In this document: positions 9,912-20,599 of the stretch, piece after piece
Numbering within the stretch: the first letter of the stretch is position 1
How the letters are laid out: each line of letters opens with the position of its first letter
Assembly: GCF_000150955.2 (NCBI RefSeq)
Contig: NC_011677.1
Coordinates: 248,001 to 312,000, forward strand
Reading direction: 5' to 3'
DNA: 64,000 nucleotides
Source: Phaeodactylum tricornutum CCAP 1055/1
Taxonomy: Eukaryota; Bacillariophyta; Bacillariophyceae; Surirellales; Neidiaceae
The notes under the pieces: model-generated
What the model saw: only the letters and a program-made list of their open reading frames with translations
Database searches by the model: none
What the model was told of the DNA's origin: nothing
Translations under genes and position numbers: made by a program

Positions 9912-11207
9912 ATGTTCAACCGCAACCAGGACGAGCGCACTCGCGCTCGTACTGCATTTCGCGTAAGTAGGCGAGCGCAGCCATCACGATACCGGATCCT
10001 TTATGTTGCAAACTTTCAGAGGCTCGCTGGGTTTCGAAATCCATAGTCCTTCCAATAGGGAGGATTCGAGCTAGTTCATCTGAACCTCAGCTGGTTGTGG
10101 AGGAGTTGCAGAGGACGTCCAGTATTCTGAAATGCATCCTTTCAAATTCGAGACTCATCGATCGTCTTCTCTACATAGGATGTCACCAACGCCAATCGAG
10201 GAAACGGTACCGGGAGGACTGCTGTTACTGCACCGAAACGAACAAATACGGGTATCACAACTCGGTCTATGAGCATTGAACCGCGCCATCCCTTCGGAGG
10301 TATCCATCCTCCGCTTGATAACCGTAGCTCCGACACCACTCGTTTTCAGCGAAATGCAATCGAGCCAGACCCCGATTCGTATCAAATGCACGGCAACGTG
10401 GACGATATTGATGCACGTGACGAAACGGCGGGAGACGTCCTATGTGTTACCTCATACGTGCAAGGTATGTACACTTACTTTCGCGAGAAGGAAGTCACCA
10501 CCGCGGTACTACCGGTCTACATGGAAAGCCAGCCACACATCAACGAACGCATGCGGTCGATCTTGGTAGACTGGTTGGTGGAGGTCCACTTGAAGTTCAA
10601 GCTCGTTCCAGAAACGTTGTACTTGACTGTGAACATTATCGATCGCTTTTTGCAAATTCATAAAGTTTCGCGGCCTAAGCTTCAGCTCGTCGGTGTGACC
10701 AGTCTGTTGATTGCGTCCAAGTACGAGGAAATCTATCCACCGGAGCTCCGCGATTTGGTGTATATATGCGATCGAGCGTACACACGTCCAGACATCATTG
10801 AAATGGAGGAGTGTATCCTGAAAACACTGGGATACCAGATCACGATTCCTAGTGCACATGCCTTCCTGGTCCGCTACTTGAAAGCTGGTCACGCCGACAA
10901 GAGAATTGTTCAGCTCTCATGCTATATTCTGGATAGTACTCTCCAATCGTACGATCTTTTGCGTTATCTTCCCAGCCAGCTCGCGGCTGCAGCCGTCTTT
11001 ATTGCCCGTCGGACTGTGGGACGCAATGCCTGGAGTCCGACCCTCTTACGTTATGCCGAGTACTGTGAAGAGGAAATTATCACAGTTGCGCGCGACGTGC
11101 TTAGAGAAAAGTCAATCGCAAATCCTGAGCTCCGAGCGGTGAATAAAAAGTACAGCGGTCATCGATACGGCGGAGTTGCTTCGACCGTTCTGGTATTTGA
11201 CTTTTAA
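9912..11207 (+). CDS. B-type mitotic cyclin
   Basis: Exon 1 is 9912-9962 (17 codons), the intron is 9963-10178 (216 nt) and exon 2 is 10179-11207; the protein is 359 residues. The cyclin box starts MRSILVDWLVEVH, the diagnostic B/A-type form, followed by LYLTVNIIDRFL and LVGVTSLLIASKYEEIYPP, then a C-terminal cyclin fold (CYILDSTLQSYDLLRYLPS). It should bind and activate a mitotic CDK. The N-terminus is short for a B cyclin. Joining the exons creates RTAFRDVTN (residues 13-21), which aligns with the APC/C destruction box RxxLxDVxN except for Phe in place of Leu. The intron falls exactly inside this box. Confidence 0.93.
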
Positions 11208-12623
11208 AAGTACCAGCAGATCGTTTACTTCCACTTCATTGACTCCGGATACACGGCAGGCAGCTTTGCCTTCAGTCGATATACGCCGAGAGAAGTCGCC
11301 AGCTGCACGTTGTCCATGTAGCCAGCCCTCTCGCTCCCAGCTTACGATTCAATTCGTTCATAGTCAATCATCAAGGGTCCGACAATGGTTCGGGCACTAA
11401 TTTAAAAACCATCAACATTACATAGATTATATGCTTTGTTCACAAATACAGAATAATTCCATTTCTTGCCTCCAGGCGCATTGACTCGAAGTTCACCTCT
11501 GTATGAAAACATATGTAAATGCGTGAAAATCCAACATGCAAAAGGAAGGAGCAATTACATTTATCATTGTCAAATGGCTTTGTGAAAGCGTTTATCCTCT
11601 GAGACGTCTACTCTCGTTCGGACACCGCTTCGGTCCTGATCCCCAATGATCAAGCCTGCTGAAATCATATAATGCGATCAATTTGACTATCGGCAGTACG
11701 AAAAGTCTATAGTCAACGGTTTCCGTGCCTTGACTGGAATATACGGCATGTCAATCCTCATTTTTTGGACTCATATGCCCTAGCTAGGAAACGCGCCATT
11801 CCGTCCCAGAGATATAGACACAGTGCCAACATTTGCAACGGCAGATGGATTACGGGGCACATGCTCTATGGTTTGGCAACGAAATTTCTGTTGGATTTTG
11901 AAGTTGGACTGGTCGAATTCCGTTGAAAGGGGATTCCTGTATAGTGCAAAACTCCGTTACTTCGACGAGCCATCCTGCCAATAATTGACGCAACACAGCT
12001 GCCATGCCATTCATTCGAACCGAGAGATGAATTCTAAATGGACCGGTACCCCGAGGCCGTCGGATTGACTTACTCTGAGTTGAAGAGAAATATAGTAGGA
12101 GCAGAAAGTCAAAAGTAAATCATTGATACATTTCAAGCTCATGCAGTGAAACGTTTTTTTTTCGCGCGCACACTCATCTGCGTTTTGGTCATAGTCGTTT
12201 GATAACATAGTTTGATTAACTTGAATGAATGAACAACTTACACTGGCTTGTGAGGTTGTTCGTCTTGATAGTCGAGCCCTGATTCGCGTATTCTGGAAAA
12301 GGCACGTTTCTTTCAATACTTTCGGATATGGCTGAAAACGAAATCTAAATACTCTAGATCATACTTTTCTAAAACGTATGGATATCACAAAGATATCGTC
12401 AAGGGATAAGCTATGTCTGCGACTAAAATGCGGTTCGTCAGTAAACAAAATCAGGTACCACTTCCATTACTACTTCTAGGCTTGGCAGCTATCTATGACC
12501 GGTTGTCGTTTGCGAAGGGACGACGAGATCTTTCAATTGTCGGTCTATTGAGACCTGCAGTGCGAGAGCGGGCAATTCGTCCCAAAGCAGTGGAGCATTG
12601 AGCGCTTGCCGCACTGGTATGCT
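11208..12623. other. Intergenic, 1.4 kb
   Basis: Lies between the 3' ends of the convergent cyclin and DSS1 genes. Only short frames occur. A 62-codon frame at 12413-12601 has a hydrophobic middle but nothing recognisable. No RNA gene or repeat noticed. Confidence 0.5.
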
Positions 12624-12872
12624 TTACTTTGCGGGTTGCTTTTGCAGCTCCTCCCTTAAATTTTTGGTAAAATCGTCATCCATGTCATCATCCCAATTAT
12701 CCATCCACTGTTGGTTCTCTTCTTCAGTTTCTGCCTTACTCCAGTGTTCCGGTTCGAACTCTTCGAACTCATCATCCTCTTCCAAGGCTTCGATGAGGGC
12801 CTTTTCTTTGGCGGCATCCTTGTCACCTTTCTTGTCGGGCATGGTTTTCGACTCGGCCGTCTTTGAGCTCAT
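12624..12872 (-). CDS. SEM1: DSS1/SEM1, 26S proteasome lid subunit
   Basis: Intronless, 82 residues, starting at an ATG. It is very acidic and has the family's two signatures: EEDDEFEEFEPEHW in the middle and the WMDNWDDDMDDDFTKNL block toward the C-terminus, where the tryptophan-acidic pattern is nearly invariant from yeast to human. SEM1 binds the proteasome lid, and in other eukaryotes it also binds BRCA2 and the TREX-2 mRNA export complex. The length equals the usual 70-90 residues. There is a Lys-rich N-terminal stretch of about 25 residues. Confidence 0.95.
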   Translation of the reverse strand: MSSKTAESKTMPDKKGDKDAAKEKALIEALEEDDEFEEFEPEHWSKAETEEENQQWMDNWDDDMDDDFTKNLREELQKQPAK

Positions 12873-13392
12873 TGTTTTAAAGGTCCTTTGTTAATTCTGG
12901 ATGGTGCAACGATCAAACTGATGCCAAAAGATTGACTCTGAGTATTGTGCTTATTTCTGGAGGTCGGCGCTGGTGCTCATCCTCTTCGTCGGGTTTCATT
13001 CTCCATCGTTGCTCCCACCGTTTCCGAATTTCGCCATCTGAGCTGCCACCACGAGATTTGATTGGACATAATACGTCCGTAGTCTCTGCGACCTCCAATT
13101 GACCGTTCTCATTGGTCTAGGCAAAACCCGTCCTTGGTACGAGTACCGGTTCCCTGCACCTGTACGAAGAGAAGGAGCGGTCCTGGGTCGTGTGTGTTAC
13201 CGTTCTGGTTTGATTCATTCACAGTAACGCATATTGTTGGAGTGACCATGGTAGCCTTCAAGACAAAGCTGGAAAAAGCATTTTGTAGTTAATACAAGTT
13301 CACGGTGTTATCTAATCAAAGCAGAGCGTTCCACTGTTTGTGCTAATTACGAGATTTCGTACGGATCCAATTTCTGGGCAGTATACATTCGC
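12873..13392. other. Intergenic, 520 bp, divergent promoter region
   Basis: Lies between DSS1 (leftward) and the unknown membrane-protein gene (rightward). A 61-codon frame on the minus strand (12913-13098) begins at TTG and is not called. Confidence 0.45.
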
Positions 13393-14382
13393 ATGTCTTT
13401 GGAAAACGGCTCCAAACTGTACCAGCGTTTGGAGGATGAGGAAGCGCACGCTCACCACTACAGCGATGGGGACGACGACGGTTCCAGTGACGACAAGGAG
13501 GATCACCGAAGCGAAGACGTTGGGAGCAAATCGTTCGTCGACGAGCTAAGGAGTCGTGGTAGCACTATTCTTCGTCAGTCCTCGAACCGCTACAAAGATA
13601 CACAGCAGCACCAGGAAGACGGAAGTGTACCGCACATACCGGAGCACATCATCGGCACCGGAAGCGTTACGACCAGCAGGTCTCCAAATACCAGCATCTT
13701 AAGCGAAGAAGCTATTCCCTTGTCGCGTACCAACTCCATCACATCTAGCCCTCAGCATCAGTTATCGACTTCTAGATCACACTCCAGTGAATTGGACTCC
13801 GACCTGGACTGGGAAGACGAAGACGATGCTGTAAGACGGTACCATTTCGAGTATCGTCAGGAAGTGCCCCTCCCGGTAGAGTTTACTAGAACAAGCCTTC
13901 CCAAGCGTCTCTGGCAGAGCTTTATGGAGCTACGAACGGCGGCTCGTCAACGCCGAGCGGCAAGACTTTTAACGATGCCCTCGGAAACATGCTGGAACAA
14001 GACTCACGTATGCGTCGTGACTTGGTTGTGCGACGCAACAGACCGCGGAATGATGCTTGTAGCGAGCATGCTAGCGCTCTGGATCATTGTGGGCATGATG
14101 ACCCACGCATCAGGTGTGTGGTGGTGGACAGGGGTTGTGTTGTTCGTCGTCCGAGTATCGGCACGTCGAGTCTTGGAGCAGTTTCACGCAAACAAGCGGT
14201 TGCGGCGTCAGCGGCTGAGTACGCGAGATGCGATGGAGCTACCGGCGACGTCGTCGTCGTCGTCAACATCCTTTCGTCGGCAAGACCTTGTCCCTCACGC
14301 CGGGGGTAATCGCGGCAATTCTTCGGCATCGTCTTGGAGGAAGGATGGCGATATCGAAGAGAACGAAATTGAGATTGTGTAG
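13393..14382 (+). CDS. Unknown protein with C-terminal two-helix membrane segment
   Basis: Intronless, 329 residues, starting at an ATG. I do not recognise the family. The first 180 residues are hydrophilic, rich in Ser, Asp, Glu and His, and look disordered, with a run of acidic residues (SELDSDLDWEDEDD). A basic stretch (about residues 180-195) precedes two close hydrophobic segments, about 217-235 (MMLVASMLALWIIVGMM) and 240-257 (VWWWTGVVLFVVRV), then a basic, Ser-rich tail. This suggests a membrane hairpin protein with both long ends on the same side. It is convergent with the CLC transporter, with only 75 bp between stop codons. No function proposed. Confidence 0.7.
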   Translation: MSLENGSKLYQRLEDEEAHAHHYSDGDDDGSSDDKEDHRSEDVGSKSFVDELRSRGSTILRQSSNRYKDTQQHQEDGSVPHIPEHIIGTGSVTTSRSPNTSILSEEAIPLSRTNSITSSPQHQLSTSRSHSSELDSDLDWEDEDDAVRRYHFEYRQEVPLPVEFTRTSLPKRLWQSFMELRTAARQRRAARLLTMPSETCWNKTHVCVVTWLCDATDRGMMLVASMLALWIIVGMMTHASGVWWWTGVVLFVVRVSARRVLEQFHANKRLRRQRLSTRDAMELPATSSSSSTSFRRQDLVPHAGGNRGNSSASSWRKDGDIEENEIEIV

Positions 14383-14457
14383 TCAAATCGTTTTCCAAAT
14401 ACAGAAGGGGTATGTCATAGAGAGTCTAAATTGATGCTATAAATAAGGTGACGCCCC

Positions 14458-17400
14458 TCAATAAAACTTACATCCTGTGCGCTCCTGAATAAAATCTTTG
14501 AGAAGATTGATGCGTGTGACAACACCAACAACCGTGCCTCCTCTTTTGCCGCCAAGCACCACTAGATGGCGCAATCCAAGAGAGGTGAAGAGAAAATGGG
14601 CGTTGCTCAAAGGAGTCGTCTCTGTCACACAGTACGTGCCACGATTCATGACGGCGGCAACATGGACCCATTTGCGCTTGCAGCTTGGATTCAGCCATTG
14701 AACGTAGACATCGCCTTTCGAATTGGTAGTCACCGTAGCAAAGCGGCCCTGGGAAACAGCTGCTCGGGTGCTCCCGAGTGTGCCTTTAGGAATGTATCGG
14801 CGGTTCTGTGAAATTGGTGGTAGTGTATCGTCTCCAACCACAATGTGAGGGCAAGCCGAATCCTCTTCGTTATTTTCCAGACCGGCCAAGTGTTCTCGAC
14901 TCCGTCGAATTGATACAAGCCAAGCGTTTGCGTCGAACTCGTCTTCAACCATCATTTTGTTAATATTTTCTACTGCTTCGATTGCACCCTGATTATCCGT
15001 CAAGTAGTCGTAGCGGTCATCTGGAATATGGAAAGCCAAATGCATCAGCGATGACTTTCCGATTCCTGGCTTTGGCGTCCATTCAGTAGAAGGCGTCCCC
15101 GGCATGGAACTGGTTCCAGTAGATGAATCATCATCCCATTCATGCTCGTCTTCAAAGATCCCACATTCCAGTAAAGCAACAATTTGGTCCCGTCGTACAA
15201 GCCCGAGAAATTTTCCCGTGTCTTTTTCTGTCACAGGAAAGCCGTGATGCCCAGAGTCACGCAAAAGCTTGACAAGGGTGTGCGCCCGTTCCCGCGGGCC
15301 CAATGTCACTGCCGGTGTGCTCATTATTTCTCCAACCTGGAATATATCGTAGCGCTTCTTGGGCTCGTGATCGAGAAATGGATACTGGTTGATTTCAATG
15401 GCAGTTTCGTACAAGCCATGCTTGCTGACCAAATTTCCTACGTAGCGCGCGACCACAACCGTAATGATAACGGGAATCAACACTTTGGTTTGTCCCGTGC
15501 CTTCAACGAGAATCACACAAAGACTGACGGTAGATCGTTGAATACCAGCCAAGAGAGCAGCAGCACCTAGCAAGGCGAACGTGGATGGCGACAGATCCTC
15601 GCTGATCCAGTTTTGAAAGGCGAGACCGGCTGCGCCACCGAGTGAGCAGCCAATCAGTACCGTTGGCATAAATATTCCGGATGGAATGTTCACACCAAGG
15701 GTCAGTATCATAAGAGGAAAGAATAGTATGCCAACCGTCCATAATGTCCTCGGGTCAAATTGCGAAGGGTCACTTAAGATTGTGCCGATAGCGTCGTCGC
15801 GTGAGCCGAAAAAGATCGTTCCGAGCTCATTCACTGACCCTGTGGGGCAGTCGAACTGATGCGCGTGCGACATCCAAGGGTCGAAAAGGCTCTTTTCGGA
15901 AACGATGTCGTCGGTGGGAGCTACCGCCCGGCAAGCGAAGCTCATGAAGGGTGCAAAGTATGTCACCGACGACGTAAGCAAGCTAACAAAGGCTACTTCA
16001 AGCAGTTCGTACGACCAGCGACGTTGCTTGAGACGCTGTCGAGATCGCTGCAGAAACTCCCAGAATCGACAAAAAAGTCCTCCCAGGATCCCCCCAGCGA
16101 TAGCGACAATAAAATAGAGTGGCACTTGCTCGACTCGATTCACGAAAATATTGGAGTCGGATGATTCGAAATCACCCAGAGAAATGATACTGTAATGGCT
16201 CAAATCACCATGATGTACAGCCAAGCAGAATGTCGCTAGCGCCGTCGCCGAGAGAGTCTTCAGGAACATGCTTTGATCAAAATATGTTGAAGCCTCTTCG
16301 ACGGTGAAGAGTAGACCTCCGATGGGTGCACCAAAGGCAGCTGCAAAGCCAGCAGCCGCTCCGATACTAACGAGATCACGACGTTCTCCGTCCGTTGAAA
16401 AGTGAGAAAGATCCATTGTGACGAACGACCACAAATGAGTTGACCAAGATTTGGGAAGGACCCTGAGCATGAGACTAGAAAGCTTGGTACAACTCGCGCC
16501 TAGAATAGCACCGATGTGTACCAGAGGTCCTTCTGGTCCAATCGCGAGACCCGACGATACCGAAAGAATCGTGGCAACAATTTTGACAAAGAAGAGTTGC
16601 ACGGAAGTGAAGCGTTTGACTCGCACCCCATTCAAATAAGCTTTGATTTCGGGGATACCTGATCCGGCAGCTTCTGGAGCCAAGAATAGACAAAGAGCCG
16701 ATGACGCCAGAGCAAGAGAGAGATTGACGGACGCGTAAAGAATAAACACAGTCGTTAATCGGTGATGGTTCTTGTCGTTCTTCCATAAGTAGTCTATAGT
16801 ATGTGATCGCCACGTCTGAATGAAATCCGTTGCACTAACAATCATGATGGATATTAACCCCGTCATGAGCCCAGTGGCATTGGTCAGTAGCCATCGTGTA
16901 GCAGTCCGTCCAGTGTACCCCAGTGGTGACTTTTTGGGTCTCCGTTTCAAGTACGCCATAGGGGGAGGAGGTGGAGGCGGAGGGGGTAGTGGCGGACGGA
17001 ACGAATCGTCTCGACTGGGTTCTTCAAACGAATTGTAGGTCAAGAGTCCATCGGGTGCGTGCAGAAGCGCGTGTCGATCAGTCTCCGATGGATCTGGTGG
17101 ATTCCTATCAGCTTCTAATTCTTGCACGAGCACTCGATCCTTGGTCGCTTGAATGGAATAATCATTGATGACTCTCTCAAAATCAAGACTGCTCGGGTAT
17201 CGCAGTTTTCCGGTACTGGCAGATTTCTGATTCACACCGTCGTCGATCCATTTGCGTTGCCGCGTCGAGCGGTTATCCGTAGAACCGTACGTCTCGTGCG
17301 AAGGTAGAATCCGTGCCCGATCCACGACTTCTCCCGAATCAATGGGGACTTCGTAGCTGACATCCGCCAAATCCTCGGCTTCTTTGCGGTCGTCGTTCAT
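14458..17400 (-). CDS. CLC-family chloride/proton antiporter with two CBS domains
   Basis: Intronless, 980 residues, starting at an ATG. The CLC core carries GSGIPEIKAYLNG, GPEGPLVHIGA with the gating glutamate at residue 290 (glutamate here marks the proton-coupled and gated CLC types), and FGAPIGGLLFTVEE, whose acidic pair includes the place of the proton glutamate. NIPSGIFMPTVLIG forms the third anion-site region. Two CBS domains follow in the cytosolic tail: about 715-765 (IMSTPAVTLGPRERAH) and about 930-975 (LRHLVVLGGKRGGTVVGVV), expected to bind adenine nucleotides. The N-terminal cytosolic tail of about 190 residues includes a proline run (about 137-147). It probably sits in a vacuolar or other endomembrane. 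Selectivity (chloride or nitrate) is not settled by eye. Confidence 0.95.
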   Translation of the reverse strand: MNDDRKEAEDLADVSYEVPIDSGEVVDRARILPSHETYGSTDNRSTRQRKWIDDGVNQKSASTGKLRYPSSLDFERVINDYSIQATKDRVLVQELEADRNPPDPSETDRHALLHAPDGLLTYNSFEEPSRDDSFRPPLPPPPPPPPPMAYLKRRPKKSPLGYTGRTATRWLLTNATGLMTGLISIMIVSATDFIQTWRSHTIDYLWKNDKNHHRLTTVFILYASVNLSLALASSALCLFLAPEAAGSGIPEIKAYLNGVRVKRFTSVQLFFVKIVATILSVSSGLAIGPEGPLVHIGAILGASCTKLSSLMLRVLPKSWSTHLWSFVTMDLSHFSTDGERRDLVSIGAAAGFAAAFGAPIGGLLFTVEEASTYFDQSMFLKTLSATALATFCLAVHHGDLSHYSIISLGDFESSDSNIFVNRVEQVPLYFIVAIAGGILGGLFCRFWEFLQRSRQRLKQRRWSYELLEVAFVSLLTSSVTYFAPFMSFACRAVAPTDDIVSEKSLFDPWMSHAHQFDCPTGSVNELGTIFFGSRDDAIGTILSDPSQFDPRTLWTVGILFFPLMILTLGVNIPSGIFMPTVLIGCSLGGAAGLAFQNWISEDLSPSTFALLGAAALLAGIQRSTVSLCVILVEGTGQTKVLIPVIITVVVARYVGNLVSKHGLYETAIEINQYPFLDHEPKKRYDIFQVGEIMSTPAVTLGPRERAHTLVKLLRDSGHHGFPVTEKDTGKFLGLVRRDQIVALLECGIFEDEHEWDDDSSTGTSSMPGTPSTEWTPKPGIGKSSLMHLAFHIPDDRYDYLTDNQGAIEAVENINKMMVEDEFDANAWLVSIRRSREHLAGLENNEEDSACPHIVVGDDTLPPISQNRRYIPKGTLGSTRAAVSQGRFATVTTNSKGDVYVQWLNPSCKRKWVHVAAVMNRGTYCVTETTPLSNAHFLFTSLGLRHLVVLGGKRGGTVVGVVTRINLLKDFIQERTGCKFY

Positions 17401-18080
17401 TCCAAGGCGTAGCTTGGATTAAATTCACCAACGCCAAGGGCCGTGCGCACGCATCTCTCCCAATGCCGGTGAACGAGGACGGGGCGGACGTATGGGAAGC
17501 TTCGTTCTCTTTTTGTGTGTTTACTCTCTCCTTTTTTCTCACTCGGTAGTATATGCCAAGCCGCCGGTTGTCTTGTGGGGGTTTGTGGAGCCCCCAAGGG
17601 ATCTTTCGAAGATTGGACGAGTCCGGTCACGAGTGACGGCCCGATGGATCACGATACCGCAGTAGACAGGACTCACAGTCAATGCCCACTCCGAGCTCGT
17701 CGACGGGCTCGGGAGCTCGTCACCGAACACCCCGCAGCGGCGGCGAGCGCCGGTGGCACGCCGCGCGTCCATGTTCTGCAAATGTTGTTCTGTCTTCTAG
17801 TTCATTCGACGACAGGCGACAACTGCTAGGACGTATGACAGTCCTATAGGAAGGCGTTACTTAACGCTTTTGATTTTTAGTCGCCAAAGATGAGGAATGC
17901 TGTGAACAGACGCGAGGAAAGCATTGGGATGGTCTCGCCCACGACGGGAATCACGGCGGCAGCCCTCGTGGCCGCGGTTGGGCCGGAGACTCGCCACCAT
18001 CTCGTCCATTCGCTCGGGTGCACTCCCCCCTTCCCTCCTTTAATCATCGAAAGAGCAACTAGCTACAGTTCACCACCATC
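17401..18080. other. Intergenic, 680 bp, divergent promoter region
   Basis: Lies between the CLC gene (leftward) and the ARM-repeat gene (rightward). A short perfect inverted repeat, GCGTTA-CT-TAACGC, sits near 17854-17867. A frame starting at 17890 is out of frame with the ARM gene and is not called. Confidence 0.45.
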
Positions 18081-20081
18081 ATGTAAGCAACGCAATGCAA
18101 CTGTGCAAACCACAGTGTTTGGCAGAAAGAGAGACGGTAGAGGAGAATGAGGAGAAAGAAGGATTAGGAAAAACGAAGTTTTGGCTAGAGAATTTGGAGG
18201 AAGAATTCGCTCGAGGCGACGATTTGTCAGCGTCAATGAATTGGAATGGCGGGTGTTTGTTCGTCTCGACCCATTTTGTCTATGCTGCCGTCTCTGACTA
18301 CAACGTTCATGCTTCTATTCCTACAGGGTTTCGTTTCGCCGCAAGAAGAAGGACGACATCGCTGCCTCCAAGAGGGACGAGGCCAAAGGTCCGGTCAAGC
18401 CGGAGACCAAGGTAGGTTTCGCAACATTGGGGTTGCCCGTTCCCACTACATGTGTCTCGTCTCTTAGGGTCCGTTTCATGCGTCTCAAATGTCTCCTTCC
18501 ACCCTTTCATCTCCTCTACAGTCGGTCACTCCCCGCGCTGCCGCGTTGCCGGCGAAGCCTCCCACGCTCGACGACATTCCGGATCTGATCGAACAGATGC
18601 TCACCTCGCATGGCGAGCAGAGCGCCGCCGCTACGAAACGTATCTACGAACTCTGTGACGTGGGACACAAACAGAATCGTGTTCCGATGGTCTGCAGTGG
18701 CAAGTACGATGTGTTGACGCCACTCGCCAAGTGCCTGACCCAGGAATCGGGTGACGGACGGCATTTGGCCTGTTTGGCACTCAACAACCTCTCCATCCCC
18801 ACCGAAAACAAGCGCGTTATTAGTCTAGGACCAGCCGCGGGAGCTGTCATCGCTGGACTTACTCGGGTCATTGCAGAAGACAAGCAGGAATCCTACTTGT
18901 GTTGCATTTGCCTCATGAACCTTTCCTTCTTGGAGGCCAGTATCACTTCCATTTTGCAACATTCTCCCGGACCCAACGGAAGAGACATTCCTCCTCTCGA
19001 AAACCCCGAATCACTCCTGCGTGTTCTCGAAAAGCTTTTGACAAACTCACCCGCCGTGCCCAAGTCTGGATCGGGCAAGTCGGAAGGTGTCCGCTGGGCG
19101 TGTGGTTTGATCAAGAATTTGGCAAAATCGGAAGAAAACGCCTCGTTGATTGGTCAAACCGACATCCCCAAGTGCGTGGTCGAGAATGTTCGATCGACCA
19201 CTGCACCTCCTTCGCGATGGACATCGAACAGCTTGGAAGATTTCTCGCTCTTTGTCATTCTCAACTTGGCGCAATGGCCCATCTCGCGTGACTCTCTCAT
19301 CAAGGCGGGGGCTGTCGACGTCATCAAGCCAATCATGTCCGAAGGCGATCTACAGGGACTGAAGGCGACCATGGCTTGTGGCTTTCTCGACGCGAACTGG
19401 GACGCGTTCCCGGAGGGTGGAAACCCCGCAGCCAAGTCTGTTTCCGAGCTCATGACCAATATTATCGAGAAAAAGGGCAAAGACGGCCAGTACGCCTACG
19501 GTGTCTTCAAGCTCTATACCGCCACCAAGGCGTACCGCGATCTAGGTCGTGCCGCCGCCAGGACTGGACAAGCCGAATCGACGACCAAAGTTCTGGCCTT
19601 TCCGTCGGCTGTAGCATTGTGCTTTCAGATTATTTCCGATCTGGTCATTTCTTCGACCGATGATGCCGAGGGTGGTTCCAAGTATGTCCCGGATGCCGCC
19701 TCTGCCGAATACGCCGTCGGTGCCATCGAAGCCATGCTCCCGGCAATTCTTCAGGCAGCAAATCCCGCACGCAAATCGGTTCAATCGGAAAAGGCCACCG
19801 CCGAAATCAGTCAGATGCTTCACACGTACGCGGATGTCAGCGGTACCAGCGACGAGGCCAAGACATGCGCCAAGAATGCCGCCGCCAAGATCCGCGAAGC
19901 CGGAAGCTCAGCCAGGCCCATTCTCGAAATTTCGCACGATCTCTGGACGCAATACCGCAAACGTGAAGGACAACCGCTCGACCAATTCATCTCGAGTGAA
20001 AAGGGTATTGAGGCGGATATCAACGGGCCTCTGGACTTTTTGCCCTGCAACAACCCCGACAGCTCGTGCACTATTCTTTAA
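18081..20081 (+). CDS. ARM/HEAT-repeat protein with C-terminal prenylation box
   Basis: Proposed exons are 18081-18082, 18327-18411 and 18468-20081; the protein is 566 residues. The first intron (GTAAGC to CTACAG, 244 nt) splits the start codon AT|G, giving MVSFRRKKKDD at the N-terminus. The second intron (56 nt, GTAGGT to CTCTTAG) is phase 0. If the first intron is retained, the ATG is followed at once by TAA. The body is helical with ARM-like units (HLACLALNNLSI, SYLCCICLMNLSF, RWACGLIKNLAKS) and so is a likely protein-binding scaffold. It ends CTIL, a CaaX box whose final Leu favours geranylgeranylation; with the basic N-terminus this suggests membrane attachment. No specific partner is recognisable. 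The main exon is certain; the split start is the best fit I could find. Confidence 0.75.
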
Positions 20082-20599
20082 AAAGAGAATCGGGTCGTCG
20101 AACGAAAATGTATACGCTTGCCTGGTTGCGCGTTGGAGGATTGGAAACACACACACACACAGAGAAGGGACGAAAAGTAAATGTAGACGGATGGTTAGTA
20201 AAGATTGCGTTTTTATTCCACAATCCTCCATTGTACTTTACTGTTACATCATTAGAGAAGAATAGTGTTGGCGAGAAAAGGCGTCGGCTAATAACCATAA
20301 ATTTTCGATCCAGTCGAGGTTTTCTACGCAAGAAAAAACTAACGGACTGACTGTGATATCGCGTGTTCCAATTAGGGACCAAAGCAGACGTGACTGTCAA
20401 CAACCATCTCAAACTGTTAACTGTTAAATTACCGATTGGAATCCAACACCACCAACATGAGCTCACTGTCGGTCAAACCTTTTCGAGTTGACAATGGAAT
20501 GAATGTGCACGTTTTGTCAATGGATCAATACTCGCTACCCTCTCTCTGATCGCACCGGAACTCTCTCTAGACTAGCCTACACTCGCATATCTGTGAAAA
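20082..20599. other. Intergenic, 518 bp
   Basis: Lies downstream of the ARM gene and upstream of the carrier gene, both on the plus strand. It holds a CA tract at 20147-20161. No gene seen. Confidence 0.45.
20147..20161. repeat. (CA)n microsatellite
   Basis: Short CA tract in the 3' flank of the ARM-repeat gene. Confidence 0.75.

Noticed and set aside
12010-12060. tRNA-like T-arm (GGTTCGAAT on the minus strand)
   Set aside because: The flanking bases do not pair as a T stem and no acceptor or anticodon arms can be found.
12413-12601. 62-codon frame with a hydrophobic middle
   Set aside because: Too short and featureless to tell from chance.
17890-18150. Upstream ATG frame as start of the ARM-repeat gene
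   Set aside because: Through the 18083 donor it joins the next exon out of frame; the split AT|G start is the only in-frame solution found.
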